Shown: positions 17,951 through 27,700 of the stretch, one piece after another | How the letters are laid out: every line of letters starts with the position of its first letter | How positions within the stretch are numbered: the stretch's first letter is position 1 | NCBI GenBank assembly: GCA_019636535.1 | Contig: JAHBXK010000001.1 | Span: 62,001-126,000, forward strand | Origin: Phycisphaeraceae bacterium | Lineage (GTDB): Bacteria > Planctomycetota > Phycisphaerae > Phycisphaerales > UBA1924 | Direction: 5' to 3' | Length of the DNA: 64,000 bases | Position numbers and translations under genes: made by a program | The notes under the pieces: generated by a model | The model's input: only the letters and a program-made list of their open reading frames with translations | Database searches by the model: none | Told to the model about the DNA's origin: nothing

Positions 17951-19015
17951 CTACATCTGCCAGAGACTCGAGCCCCAAGTCAGCCCACCGCCGAACGCCA
18001 CGAACATCACCTTCATACCGGGCTTCACCCGTCCCGCCGCACGAAGTTCGTGCAGGCACAGCGGCACGCTCGCCCCAACCGTGTTCCCGAACCGCTCGAT
18101 GTTGATGTAGAGTTTGTCCGTGCTCAGTCCAAACCGATCGCGAGCCGCCTGCAGAATCCTCGCGTTCGATTGGTGGCACACGAACATGTCCACGTCCGAC
18201 GCCTTCAAACCCGCCTTGTCCAGCGTCTGCTCGATGACCTCGGGAAACGTCCCGACGGCAAACTTGAACACCGTTGCCCCGCTCATCTGAACGCGCTTGA
18301 TCTTCCTCGGGTCCGGCTCCACGCCCTCAGGGAAGTCCCGGTCCTTCTCGGGAACGTAGATGTCCTTCCACCCCCGTCCGTCCGAGTGCATCGATTGCGC
18401 CAGCACGCCCAGCCGCCGGTCCGCGTCCGCCGTGATCACCACCGCCCCCGCCGCGTCGCCGAAAATGATCGACGTGCCGCGGCCGGCCGTGCTGTAGTCC
18501 TGGTAGATGCTCAGCGTGTCCGCGCCCACCAGCCCGATCGTCCGATACGCGCCGCTCCGCACCAGCGCCGACACGACGTTCAAGCCGAACACGAATCCGG
18601 AACACGCACCCGACAGGTCCCACGCACCCGCGTTCACCGCGCCCGCCTCCGCGGCGATGCGGCACGCACTCGGCGGACACGACATCTCCGGCGTCATCGT
18701 CGCCACGATCAACAGGTCAAGGCTCGCCGGATCGACCTTCGCGTCCGCGCAGGCGTTCCGCAGCGCTGTCGTGCTCAGCGTCCGCGTGCACTCCCCCTTG
18801 GTCTCGTCGATCAGGAACCGCTGACGAATCCCCGTGCGCTGCACGATCCACTCGTCCGACGTGTCCATCATCTTCTCGAGGTCGGCGTTCGTCAGCACTC
18901 TGCTCGGCAGCGCCATACCCGTGCCCGCGATCCGCACGCCGGGCAGCGTGTGAAACGCGCCCGATCCACCCGCCTTCCCTCGAACGCCCGCTGCTGCCGT
19001 CGATGCTGCGTCCAT
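17951..19015 (-). CDS. fabH: Beta-ketoacyl-ACP synthase III
   Basis: 354 residues. It condenses acetyl-CoA with malonyl-ACP to initiate fatty acid synthesis. The Cys-His-Asn triad is complete: Cys in DLSGACSGFVFGL, His in CHQSNARIL and Asn in FGNTVGASVPL. The C-terminal GLTWGSSLWQM matches the family end. The N-terminal roughly 25 residues (Ala/Gly-rich) precede the core GVRIAGTGMALPSRVLTNAD. The start at 19015 is chosen for GGGAG five bases upstream; an in-frame start at 19054 would add 13 residues. It sits between plsX and fabD on the same strand. Confidence 0.96.
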   Translation of the reverse strand: MDAASTAAAGVRGKAGGSGAFHTLPGVRIAGTGMALPSRVLTNADLEKMMDTSDEWIVQRTGIRQRFLIDETKGECTRTLSTTALRNACADAKVDPASLDLLIVATMTPEMSCPPSACRIAAEAGAVNAGAWDLSGACSGFVFGLNVVSALVRSGAYRTIGLVGADTLSIYQDYSTAGRGTSIIFGDAAGAVVITADADRRLGVLAQSMHSDGRGWKDIYVPEKDRDFPEGVEPDPRKIKRVQMSGATVFKFAVGTFPEVIEQTLDKAGLKASDVDMFVCHQSNARILQAARDRFGLSTDKLYINIERFGNTVGASVPLCLHELRAAGRVKPGMKVMFVAFGGGLTWGSSLWQM

Positions 19016-19195
19016 TCCAACTCCCGCCGGACCGAACCGGTCCGGCTTGTCCAATCACCCGCCCGCCCCGGCAAAGACCGCCAGAGCAGGATGTTAGTGC
19101 CCCCCACCTTCCCCGGCGCGATGCGCGCCGACCACGCCGACACCGCTGTCGTCTCGCCGGTTCCTACCCAACATCCCAAACCCAACCCCCGCCCG

Positions 19196-20230
19196 TCACA
19201 CCGCCTCTCGCTCCGGCGTGGCCAGGTGCGCCACCTGCTCCAGCCGCTCCACGATCGCCCCGTTCACGCGGTGCAGCACGTACGACTTGGCGTTCCGGAT
19301 CGCCGCCTTCACCGTCCGCGCCTCGCTCGAGCCGTGCAGAATGATGCACGCCCCGTTCACCCCGAGCAGCGGCGCCCCACCGTACTCGTGATAATCGTTC
19401 TGCCGATGAATGTCCTTGAACACCGGCTCCAGTTGCATCCCAAGGTCCGGCGCACGCGTGAAGATCTCGTGCGCGATCGCCTTGAACAGGCCCTTCGCCA
19501 GGCCCTCGGCCATCTTCAGCAGCGTGTTCCCCACAAACCCGTCCGTGATCACCACGTCCACCACGCCGTCGAACAGGTCGCGGCCTTCCACGTACCCGAC
19601 GTAGTTCATCCCGGGCGTCCGCTTCAACAGGTCGTGCGTCGCCTTGATCAGGTCCGTCCCCTTCCCCTCCTCCGAACCGATGTTCATCAGCCCCACGCGC
19701 GGTGACTCGATCCGCAGTTCGTGCTTGGCCAGCACCTCCGACATCAGCCCGTACTGCCACAAGTGGCTCGGCCGCGGCAGCGGATTCCCGCCCGCGTCGC
19801 ACAGCACCAACGGGCCGTGAAACGCAGGAATCGTCACCGCGATCCCCGGCCTGTGAACGTGCGCCAGCCGACGCATGTGCATCGTCGCCGCCGCCACGCA
19901 CGCCCCCGTATTCCCCGCCGAGATCACCACGTCGCACGGCGACTCGCTCTTGGTGGAACCCAGCAGCGCCATCCGCACGATCGATGAGTCGGCCTTCGCC
20001 CGAACCGCCTTCGCCGGCGATTCGTCCATGCCGATCACCTGCGTCGTCGCGACGATCTTCAGACGACCGTCGCTGACGCCGCGCTCGGCCAGCAGCTCTT
20101 CAATGTCACCCCGGTTGCCGATCAGCACCAGTTCGTCGGTCGCATCCAGATTCGCAAGGGCGTCAACGCATCCGCGCACGATGGCGTCGGGAGCATGATC
20201 GCCTCCCATCACATCCACCGCGATGCGCAT
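19196..20230 (-). CDS. plsX: Phosphate acyltransferase PlsX
   Basis: 344 residues. It makes acyl-phosphate from acyl-ACP, the first step of the PlsX/PlsY route to phosphatidic acid. It starts MRIAVDVMGGDHAPDAIVRG and contains VISAGNTGACVAAATMHMRR, GLMNIGSEEGKGTDL and VDVVITDGFVGNTLLKM, all hallmark blocks. Start 20230 follows AGAGGA. rpmF lies 63 bases upstream and fabH 180 bases downstream, giving the classical order linking ribosome, phospholipid and fatty acid synthesis. Confidence 0.97.
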   Translation of the reverse strand: MRIAVDVMGGDHAPDAIVRGCVDALANLDATDELVLIGNRGDIEELLAERGVSDGRLKIVATTQVIGMDESPAKAVRAKADSSIVRMALLGSTKSESPCDVVISAGNTGACVAAATMHMRRLAHVHRPGIAVTIPAFHGPLVLCDAGGNPLPRPSHLWQYGLMSEVLAKHELRIESPRVGLMNIGSEEGKGTDLIKATHDLLKRTPGMNYVGYVEGRDLFDGVVDVVITDGFVGNTLLKMAEGLAKGLFKAIAHEIFTRAPDLGMQLEPVFKDIHRQNDYHEYGGAPLLGVNGACIILHGSSEARTVKAAIRNAKSYVLHRVNGAIVERLEQVAHLATPEREAV

Positions 20231-20293
20231 GCGCTCCGTCCTCTCGCAACCACCGCGGGTCAATGCCCGCCCGGCGCAACCGAACGACCCGAC

Positions 20294-20497
20294 TCACTTC
20301 TTCTTGTCGACGCCGATGCCGAACTTCGGAACCACGATCTTCAGGCCGGGACGAACATACCCGCTCTGAACGCACGCCCGATGATGAGCCTTCGGCATGC
20401 CGCTCAGCGGACAAACGCCGGGCGTGGCGCCCACGAGCGCGTGGTGCGAGCGGCGGCGGCGGGTTCGACCGTGGCTGACTCGAAATGACGGTTGCAT
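20294..20497 (-). CDS. rpmF: 50S ribosomal protein L32
   Basis: 67-residue basic protein. The N-terminus (RVSHGRTRRRRSHHAL) corresponds to the Arg-rich L32 start that lies in the ribosome. It is followed by a putative zinc-binding set, Cys-Pro-Leu-Ser-Gly and His-His-Arg-Ala-Cys, then GYVRPGLKIV. The tail (FGIGVDKKK) is longer than in E. coli. GGAG lies five bases before the ATG. Its place immediately upstream of plsX is the common bacterial arrangement and supports the assignment of this divergent sequence. Confidence 0.88.
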   Translation of the reverse strand: MQPSFRVSHGRTRRRRSHHALVGATPGVCPLSGMPKAHHRACVQSGYVRPGLKIVVPKFGIGVDKKK

Positions 20498-20669
20498 GAC
20501 AACTCCAACTCTCTGGGCGGATCCCGATCAAAACCGACGCAAGCCGGCAAGGGCCCGCATGTTAGGGGGATAGCCAGTACCGGTCAAAGCAGCCCCCGAC
20601 TGGAACACGCCCCCCGCCGCGGTTATCATCGCCTCGCAACGCCCGCCGGACCAAAAATCCCCGGGCCAC
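20498..20669. promoter_or_regulatory. Divergent intergenic region between rpmF and tRNA-Lys
   Basis: 172 bases that must hold the promoter of the rpmF-plsX-fab operon (leftward) and of the tRNA gene (rightward). I cannot assign convincing -35 or -10 boxes. No reading frame with a ribosome binding site is seen. Confidence 0.45.
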
Positions 20670-20742
<73 letters not shown>

Positions 20743-20752
20743 TTTTTGAAAT

Positions 20753-20779
20753 GGGCGCTTTTGAGTGCCCGTTTTTTTG
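20753..20779 (+). terminator. Rho-independent terminator of tRNA-Lys
   Basis: Six-base stem GGGCGC/GTGCCC (one G-T pair) with loop TTTTGA, followed by G and seven T residues and further T-rich DNA. It lies just after the tRNA and is properly oriented to end its transcript. Confidence 0.8.
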
Positions 20780-20798
20780 TTTTTGTTTTTCGGGGGGG

Positions 20799-20820
20799 GG
20801 GTGTTCCACGTGGAACACCC
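20799..20820. promoter_or_regulatory. parS centromere-like site (ParB binding)
   Basis: Positions 20802-20817 read TGTTCCACGTGGAACA, a perfect 16-bp palindrome identical to the widely conserved chromosomal parS sequence bound by ParB. The dyad symmetry extends to 22 bp (20799-20820). It lies in non-coding DNA after the tRNA terminator and just before the end of a leftward gene. A run of ten G (20792-20801) abuts it. A T-rich stretch follows, so it could also work as a transcription terminator, but a match to parS over all 16 bases is unlikely by chance. I found no second copy in the window, and parA/parB are not here. Confidence 0.82.
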
Positions 20821-20853
20821 GTTTTTCCTTGGGATTGAACGAGCGAAGGTGGT

Positions 20854-21489
20854 TTATTTTGGTGTTTGTTTGGGTTTGAGATACGGGGGATCGAGGCGGG
20901 CCAGGAGGCCGGCTTTGACTGTCGGCCACTCGCTTTCGAGGATTGAGTAGGTTGCGGAGGATCGTCGGAAGCCGTCGGCCATGATGACGGTGTGGCGGAG
21001 GATTCCTTCGAACGTTGCGCCGAGTTTGAGGATGGCCGCGCGGCTGCGGGCGTTTCGCTCGTCGGTTTTCAGGCAGACGCGGATCGCGCCCGAGCGCTCG
21101 AAGGCGTGCTCGAAGAGGAGCAACTTCGCCGCGGGGTTGATCTTTGTTCCTCTTGCGCTCGGCGAGTACCAGGTCCACCCGACTTCGAGACCGCGGTGGG
21201 CGGGCTTGATGTCGAGGTAGGACGTGATGCCGATCGGCTTGGCGCTGGCGGGGTCGATCACGCAGAACGGGACGGTCTGGGCCGGGCCGAGCAGGAACTC
21301 GATGAACTCTCTCATGCCCGAGTGATTGAACTCGCGGGGTCCGCGCGAGAACAACCGGAACGTTTCGGGAGATTCGGCGGCGCTCAAGAGCTCTTGCGCG
21401 TGTTCGAGCCGGAGCGGCTCCAGCCGGACGTGCCGGTTCTCGAGCGTGACGGGCGCGATCCACGGATCGGACGGAGTGGCTTGGGTCAT
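20854..21489 (-). CDS. GNAT-family N-acetyltransferase (RimJ/RimL-like)
   Basis: 211 residues. The motif order VRLEPLRLEHAQELLSA, PIGITSYLDIKPAHRGLEVG, INPAAKLLLFEHAFE, RVCLKTDERNARSRAAILKL and GATFEGILRHTVI is that of RimJ/RimL-type acetyltransferases, with the acetyl-CoA-binding region around the Asn/Ser segment. The substrate may be a protein N-terminus or a small amine; not determinable. The ATG at 21489 lies eight bases after the cyanophycinase-like gene's stop, so it is the third gene of that operon. Confidence 0.9.
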   Translation of the reverse strand: MTQATPSDPWIAPVTLENRHVRLEPLRLEHAQELLSAAESPETFRLFSRGPREFNHSGMREFIEFLLGPAQTVPFCVIDPASAKPIGITSYLDIKPAHRGLEVGWTWYSPSARGTKINPAAKLLLFEHAFERSGAIRVCLKTDERNARSRAAILKLGATFEGILRHTVIMADGFRRSSATYSILESEWPTVKAGLLARLDPPYLKPKQTPK

Positions 21490-21497
21490 ACCGGTGT

Positions 21498-22868
21498 TTA
21501 CTGGTTCGGGCTGGGTTGGCGGCGCACGACGTCGAGGCGAGCGGCGTGGATGGTGGGCGGCGCCTCGGCATCGGGACGCACGTGGACGGCGGTTTGACGA
21601 TCTCTGGTGAACCGCACTTCGAACGCATCGCCGCGGATGATCGCGACCGACGTGGGGCGGAGCGCCACGACTTCGAGCGCCTCGCGGACGCCGTCGCGGG
21701 ACCACGCGGTCGCTTCGAGGACCCGTTCTGCCGGCGCGCCCGGGAGCGGTCCGACTCTGTCCCGGGGAGTCCGACCCTGCGCCGGGGAGAGTCGGTCCGT
21801 GCCGTCCTGCCGACGCCAGGCGTCGCCGTCGTTCATGAGCGAGACGCGGAGTCCGGTGATGGCGGAGCCTGTGCGTTCCGCGTGGCGTGCGTCGATCACG
21901 ACCGCCGCGCGATCGCCGAGCGCGCGGAACTCGCCGGTGTCCGCGTTGACGAGGATGGCGCGGTTGTCGGCGATGCCGACGCCGAACCTGCGATCGTCGA
22001 TGATGGCCGCGGCGACGAGCCGTCCGAGGCGGCCGCGCGCGAGGAAGTGCTGGTCGGTGATGCCGTGGGTGAAGTACCCCATGCCGGGGGCGATGCGGAA
22101 GTCGGCGGACTGGTCGGAGTCTTCGTCTTCGGGGTCGGTTGGTTCGGGTGCGGCGGTGGGGCTGGTGTTCGCGTGATGGGGTCTCGGGGCGGAACCGGGT
22201 GTTGAGGCCTGGCGGTCGAAGAGCAGGGTGAGCCAGCGTTCGGAACGGCCGCCGGTGATCATGGGATCGCTCATCATGGCTGCGCCGGCGGAGGTTCCGG
22301 CGATGATGGCGCCGTTGTCCAGCGCGCGATTGATTGCCTGATCGACGGCGGTGGATCTGCCGGAAGGACGGAGGATCGCGGTGATGCGTGACTGATCGCC
22401 GCCGGTGAACCAGATGGCGTGTGCGGCGGCGACCCAGCGAGCGAGGTCGGGATCGTCGGCCCGATCCGGGGTGTTGATGCTGATGGGGACAGCGCGGAGG
22501 TCGAGGGCTTCGGGGTTGGTTGCGTGGCTGCGGATGGACTCGATGGTGGAGGAGGCCGATTCGTCGGGGACGCCGGAGGCGGTCGGGAGGACGGCGATTC
22601 GGATGATCGGCGGTTCGTCGCTCGGCTGGCTTTGCCGAGCGGTTGCGACGGACTCCGCGTGATCGAGAAAGGCCCGGTAGACCTGTGCGTTGGACCGGCT
22701 CAGCCCGCCGCCGATGATGAGGAGGCGGGCCCCGACGGTCGCCGGCGCCGGCGGTGCGTTGTGAGCGGGCGCCGGGGTGGAGGTCCGGCAGGCCGTGAGC
22801 GCGAGCGTGACGAGTGCGAGGGAGAGCACGACCGCCGGGTGACGTGCGAGGCGCGGCAGCGCTTTCAT
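21498..22868 (-). CDS. Cyanophycinase-like lipoprotein (peptidase family S51)
   Basis: 456 residues. The signal peptide ends in lipobox LALTAC (Cys27). The catalytic core has LLIIGGGLSRSN, FTGGDQSRIT and GTSAGAAMM, placing the nucleophile Ser at residue 193, with GMGYFTHGITDQHFLARGR further on, as in cyanophycinases. These enzymes cut multi-L-arginyl-poly-aspartate to beta-Asp-Arg dipeptides. An acidic insert (PTDPEDEDSDQ) and a 150-residue C-terminal extension are unusual. Its start overlaps the stop of the isoaspartyl peptidase gene in ATGA, so the two are coupled. Exact substrate is inferred from this pairing. Confidence 0.87.
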   Translation of the reverse strand: MKALPRLARHPAVVLSLALVTLALTACRTSTPAPAHNAPPAPATVGARLLIIGGGLSRSNAQVYRAFLDHAESVATARQSQPSDEPPIIRIAVLPTASGVPDESASSTIESIRSHATNPEALDLRAVPISINTPDRADDPDLARWVAAAHAIWFTGGDQSRITAILRPSGRSTAVDQAINRALDNGAIIAGTSAGAAMMSDPMITGGRSERWLTLLFDRQASTPGSAPRPHHANTSPTAAPEPTDPEDEDSDQSADFRIAPGMGYFTHGITDQHFLARGRLGRLVAAAIIDDRRFGVGIADNRAILVNADTGEFRALGDRAAVVIDARHAERTGSAITGLRVSLMNDGDAWRRQDGTDRLSPAQGRTPRDRVGPLPGAPAERVLEATAWSRDGVREALEVVALRPTSVAIIRGDAFEVRFTRDRQTAVHVRPDAEAPPTIHAARLDVVRRQPSPNQ

Positions 22869-24001
22869 CGCGCCACTCCGGCGGAGGGCGAATCGAGCGG
22901 TTCGGGGGCGTCCCAGATGAGCACTCGGTAGACGCCGCGGGACGTGGCTTCCGCGCGGGGCATCGAGCCGGTGTTGGTGAACATGGCGATGTCGCCCTTG
23001 CGAGAGACGGCGATGAGACCGCCGACGTCGGGTTCCAGACGGTTGAAGATCTGATCGCGTGCTGCGCGATCCAGGGAATGGCCGGCGTAGCGCATCTGTG
23101 CGCAGACGTCGTAGGCGACGGCTCGGCGGATGTACTCCTCACCCGTGCCGGTGCATGAGACGGCGGCGGTGGCGTTGTCGGCGTAGGTGCCCGCGGCGAT
23201 GATGGGGGAATCGCCGATGCGTCCCCATCGCTTGGCGGTGAGCCCGCCGGTGCTCGTGGCGGCGGCGAGGTTGCCGAACTTGTCGAGCGCCACGCAGCCG
23301 ACGGTGCCGAAGCCGAGCGGTGAGCCGAGGGGCGCGTTGCTGGGCAACGGCGAGGCGTGCGAGTGCTCCCCCACTCCCGCGGGCTTGGCGGGGATTGGCT
23401 CGCCGCGTTCGCGGAGGACCTTCTCGAGATCGGCCCAGCGGCCGGGCGTGTAGAAGTAGGCCGGGTCGACGCGTTCGAGTTGGGTGGAATCGGCGAAGCG
23501 CTCTGCGCCTTCGCGGGCGAGCAGGACGTGGCGCGTGTCGGTCATGACCTTGCGTGCGAGGCGGATGGGGTTTCGGACGGTGGTGACGCCGGCAACGGCG
23601 CCGCAGCGGAGGTCAGCGCCCTCCATGATGGAGGCGTCGAGTTCGTTCCGGCCCTCGGCGGTGAAGACGCCGCCGCGGCCTGCGTTGAAGAGGGGATCGT
23701 CTTCCAAGAGCGCCACGACGTGCTCGACGGCGTCGAGTGCGGGTTCGCCGCGTTCGAGCATGGCTCGGCCCTCGGCGAGGGCGCGTTCGAGCGAGGTGAC
23801 GATGGCCTTTTTGTGCGCGGTCGGGACGTCCTTGGGGATGAAGCCCGCGCCGCCGTGGATGGCGATGGCGTAGTGGCCAGTGTGCGGGGTGGTCATGGGT
23901 GCTCCCGATCGGCTGGAGGATGACCCGTCGCCGCGGCCCGCGCACGACGGCAGCAGGGCGAGGACGAGCGCGGCAACGAGGATGGCGAAGGTGTTTCGCA
24001 T
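22865..24001 (-). CDS. Isoaspartyl peptidase / L-asparaginase lipoprotein (Ntn-hydrolase)
   Basis: 378 residues. A signal peptide with lipobox ALLPSC (Cys20) precedes the enzyme. Motifs AIAIHGGAGFI, DDPLFNAGRGGVFTAEG and DASIMEGADLRCGAVAGV are those of plant-type asparaginases. The autoproteolysis site and nucleophile is Thr233 in LGFGTVGCVALD, followed by AATSTGGLTAKRWGRIGDSP. Such enzymes hydrolyse beta-aspartyl dipeptides, the product of cyanophycinase. The start at 24001 is chosen because it begins the signal peptide. First gene of the operon that continues into the cyanophycinase-like and GNAT genes. Confidence 0.92.
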   Translation of the reverse strand: MRNTFAILVAALVLALLPSCAGRGDGSSSSRSGAPMTTPHTGHYAIAIHGGAGFIPKDVPTAHKKAIVTSLERALAEGRAMLERGEPALDAVEHVVALLEDDPLFNAGRGGVFTAEGRNELDASIMEGADLRCGAVAGVTTVRNPIRLARKVMTDTRHVLLAREGAERFADSTQLERVDPAYFYTPGRWADLEKVLRERGEPIPAKPAGVGEHSHASPLPSNAPLGSPLGFGTVGCVALDKFGNLAAATSTGGLTAKRWGRIGDSPIIAAGTYADNATAAVSCTGTGEEYIRRAVAYDVCAQMRYAGHSLDRAARDQIFNRLEPDVGGLIAVSRKGDIAMFTNTGSMPRAEATSRGVYRVLIWDAPEPLDSPSAGVAR

Positions 24002-24120
24002 TGCGTGAGGATACCGCGCGGCGGGCTTGTCATGCGAACCGGCGTGTGCGCTGGAACGCGTGCGAGGGCCAGAGCGGATACGCTGCGTGTGACTGACTCG
24101 ATGGACCGAGGAGACTCGTT

Positions 24121-24750
24121 CTGAGCGAATCCGCACCAAACTCGGGTCGAGCGAAGAGCGCGGGCGGAGGCTCGCGGTTTGGGAGCGCGCTGGACCGTCT
24201 GAAGCAACGGCACCGGGTGCCGGGTTCGAGTTGGAAGTTGCTGAGCGCTGCGGTGCTGGCGATGCTGATCGGCACGGTGTGGTGGGTTGCGTGGCCGGGG
24301 GAGGCCGGCGGCGGGGGTGGTGGTGCCGGGAAAGGGGCGGGTGGTACGAACGCTCCGGTCTCGGGGCTTGTCTCGATGTCGGACACGGGAGACGCGGATC
24401 GGGAAACCGGACGCGTGGACGGCACGCGCGCGGATGACCGGCGGGGTGCGCCGCTGGCGTTTCGGATGGGGCTGAGTTTCTTCGTCGGGTTCGCGGTGGC
24501 GTTCGCGCTGCGGAGCGTGCTGACGATGGCGATCGTGGTGGTCGGCTTTGCGTTCCTGCTGCTGTTCGGTTTGCAGTACGCGGGGGTGATCGACGTGAGT
24601 TGGGAATCGATCTCGGGCGGCTTTGACAGCGCGCAGGCGTGGATGTGGGGACAGGTGGAGAGCGTGCGCGCCTTTGCGAAGGGCGTGCTGCCGTCTGCGA
24701 CGGCGGCGACGGTGGGTCTGATCGCGGGTTGGCGGCGGAAGCGACTCTGA
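24121..24750 (+). CDS. FUN14-like membrane protein, possible CTG start
   Basis: About 209 residues from the CTG at 24121. Helix 1 is LLSAAVLAMLIGTVWWVAW. A Gly-rich linker follows, then a FUN14-like part: LSFFVGFAVAFALRSVLTMA, VVGFAFLLLFGLQYAGVIDV, an amphipathic segment and TAATVGLIAGWRRKRL. FUN14 proteins are of unknown role in bacteria. No ATG is available. A GTG at 24217 is possible, but the frame is open upstream, and GAGGAG lies seven bases before the CTG at 24121, which looks like the true initiation site. It diverges from the isoaspartyl peptidase operon. Confidence 0.65.
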   Translation: MSESAPNSGRAKSAGGGSRFGSALDRLKQRHRVPGSSWKLLSAAVLAMLIGTVWWVAWPGEAGGGGGGAGKGAGGTNAPVSGLVSMSDTGDADRETGRVDGTRADDRRGAPLAFRMGLSFFVGFAVAFALRSVLTMAIVVVGFAFLLLFGLQYAGVIDVSWESISGGFDSAQAWMWGQVESVRAFAKGVLPSATAATVGLIAGWRRKRL

Positions 24751-24763
24751 AGCCGGGTGGACG

Positions 24764-27700
24764 CTACTCGCGAAACAGCAGCCAATCGATCACCTCGATC
24801 GGATGGTGCGAAGCACGCCCCGTTCCGTCCTGAATCTGGTGTCGGCAGGATGTGCCGGTTGCGCAGACAGACGCCTCTTGGGAGGTCGAACGCACTGCGG
24901 GGAAAAGGGACTCCTCACCGATCCGCATGGAGAGGTCGTAATGGTCGGCGGTGTAGCCGAATGAGCCGGCCATGCCGCAACAGCCGGTGTCGAGGACGCG
25001 GGTGCGTGGGCCGAAGAGCCTGCGGAGGAGCGCGGCGGAGGAGTTCGGCCCCCAGAGGGCCTTCTGGTGGCAGTGGCCGTGGAAGAGGAGGGGACGATCT
25101 GACGGCCACGCGGAAGCGGCGGCGAGCATTCGCCCGACGGCTGCGCGGTTTGGGTGGTCGTCCCACCTGGCCTCGATGAAGTCTTCAACGAGGAAGGACC
25201 TGGCGGCGAGGGCTGCGCGTCGCTCGATGGGGGTCCGCACCTTCAACTGTTGCCAGTCGTCCTTGATGGCGCTGAGGCAACTCGGCTCGCAGGTGACGAG
25301 GGCCACAGCGCGCGGGTCGTCGAGGGCGGGGGCGAGGATCTCGAGCGTGTGGTCGATGGTGGAGCGGGCCTGGGCAAGGCAACCGGTGGAGATCATGGCC
25401 CGGCCGCAGCAGCCGTGCGTTCCGGCACGCTCGGGCAGCACGCGCACGCGATAGCCGAGCGCTTCGAGCACACGCACGGACGCGAAGCCGATTCCCGGCT
25501 CGTTGTACGCCGTGAAGCAGTCGGCGTAGAGAACAACCACCGGTCGATCCGACAGCGCTTCGGCGTCGCCTCGCCGGCGGGCTGCGGCCTGTGCCCACGT
25601 GATTCGATCCCACAGTGGGCGCTCGAAACTCGGGATGCTTCGGCGCTCGTCGATGCCGAGCGCCGAGCGCAGGAGAGACTTGGCGAGACGTGTGCGGTTG
25701 AGGCGGTTGGCGAGGCTGGGGGACAGTGAGCCGAGGCGGTTGAGGAGTCGGACGTGGGCGAAGACTCTGGCCTTGATGGGCGTGCCGGACTGACGGAAGC
25801 GCTGGGCGGTGTACTCGGCCTTGAGGCGGGCGATGTCGACGTTGCTGGGGCACTCGCTCTTGCAGGCCTTGCAGGAGAGGCAGAGGTCGAGGGTCTGGAT
25901 CGTGTCGGCGTCGTTGAAGGCCGGGGCGCCGGGATCGACGAGGTTGACCTGACCGGTGACGGCGAGTCGGAGGGCGTTTCCTCGGCCGCGCGTGGAGTGT
26001 CGCTCGTCCTGCGTGCCGCGGTATGAGGGGCACATTGTGCCGCCGCTGCGCTTTCGGCAGACGCCCGCGCCGTTGCACTGCTCGACCGCGCCCATGAAGC
26101 CGTGCTGATCGTCGTAGGAGAAGTAGGTCTCGACGGGTGGGCGTGGCCCGTCGGGGGCTTGTCGGGCCGGCGGGCTGGCGGCGTCGATGCGCAGGCCGTG
26201 GGCGATGGAAGACTCGCCGGCGTATGGGCCGACGATGTTGCCGGGGTTCATGATGCCGGCGGGGTCGAAGGCGTGTTTGACGCGTCGGAAGGCGTCGATC
26301 AACTCGGGGCCGAAGAAGCGCTCGAGGAGCGGGCCGCGGACCTTGCCGTCGCCGTGCTCGCCGGACATGATGCCGCCGCAGGCGCGGGCGAGATCGGCGA
26401 CTTCGACGGCGATCTGGACCATTCGGTCGCGGTCGGCGGGGTCGTGGAGATCGATCATGGGTCGGACGTGGAGGACGCCGACGCTTGCGTGGGCCCAGTA
26501 GGCCGCGCGGGTGCCGTGGCGAGCGATGATCTGCTTGAAGCCTTGCACGAACTCGCCGAGGCGCTCGACGGGGACGGCGTTGTCTTCCACGAAAGTGATG
26601 GGCTTTCGCGGGCCGGGAAGGCCGTGGAGGAGTGGCTCGCCCGCCTTGCGGAGCGCCCAGGCGTTGAGCATGGCGGGGGCGTCGGTGTATTCGGCGATGC
26701 CGCGGACGCCAACGGCGAGGGGGGCGGAGGCGAGCACGCGGCGGGCGGACTCGAAGCCTGTGGCGAGGGCGCGGGCGGGGTTGTGCTCGTCCCAGACGGA
26801 GAACTCGACATAGAGGGCGGCCTTGGGCTCGTTGAGCGCGGCGTTGGCGCCGGGGAGAAGATCGACGTAGCGGCGGTACTCGATGTTGCCGCGAGCGGCG
26901 TCGAGGACGACGTCGTCGAGGAGTTCAACGGCGGTGAGGCCGAGGGGGAGGCCGGCGTCGAGGAGAGGCTTGACGGCGGCGATGGCGTCTTCGACGCTCG
27001 CGAAACTGATGACCATGAGGCCGCGGGCGGTGGGCGCGGGCATGAGTTTGAGGCGGGCGCGCGTGGTGAGGGCGAGCGTGCCCTCGCTGCCGCAGAGGAG
27101 CGGGGCGAGATCGAGCGAGCGCTCGTCGGCGCCGGCGTCGATCTGGGCGAGGATCATGTCCAGCCCGTATCCGGCGTTGCGGCGGATGGTCTTTGGGAAG
27201 CGCTCGCGGATGAGGGGCTCGACGGAGCGCACGATGAGGATGACGTCGCGGGCGATGCGTCGTGCAATCGCGTCGCGGTCGCCTGCGCCGGGCTCGAAGC
27301 GCAGGCGCTCGGCGGTGCTGAGCGCGGCGTCGACGGCGAGGAGGTTCTCGCTGGTTCGGCCGTAGCGGATGGAGCGGCTGCCGGCGGCGTTGTTGCCGAT
27401 GCAGCCGCCGATGGCGGCCTGACGCGTGGTGGCGGGATCGGGCGCGAAGAAGAGGCGGTGGCCTCTGCGGGAGAGTTCTTCGTTGAGTTCGTCGACGGTG
27501 ACGCCGGCGTCGACTTCGATCCAGTGGCCTTGCCAGTCGCCGAGTCTGGGCGGCTGGGCCGGAGAGAGGGAGGTGTAAGAGTCGCGCGGCGATTCGGCTT
27601 GCACGGTGCCGATGGCTCGGCACATGGGGGTCATGTCGACGACGACGGCGGTGTTGGTGCACTGACCCGCGAGGCTGGTTCCGCCGCCGCGGGGAAGGAC

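Noticed and set aside
16805-19705. 966-residue + strand open frame opposite the fab operon
   Set aside because: It is antisense to fabH, fabD and plsX, which have full catalytic motifs. The translation is Arg/His/Pro-rich with no domain, typical of a GC-rich shadow.
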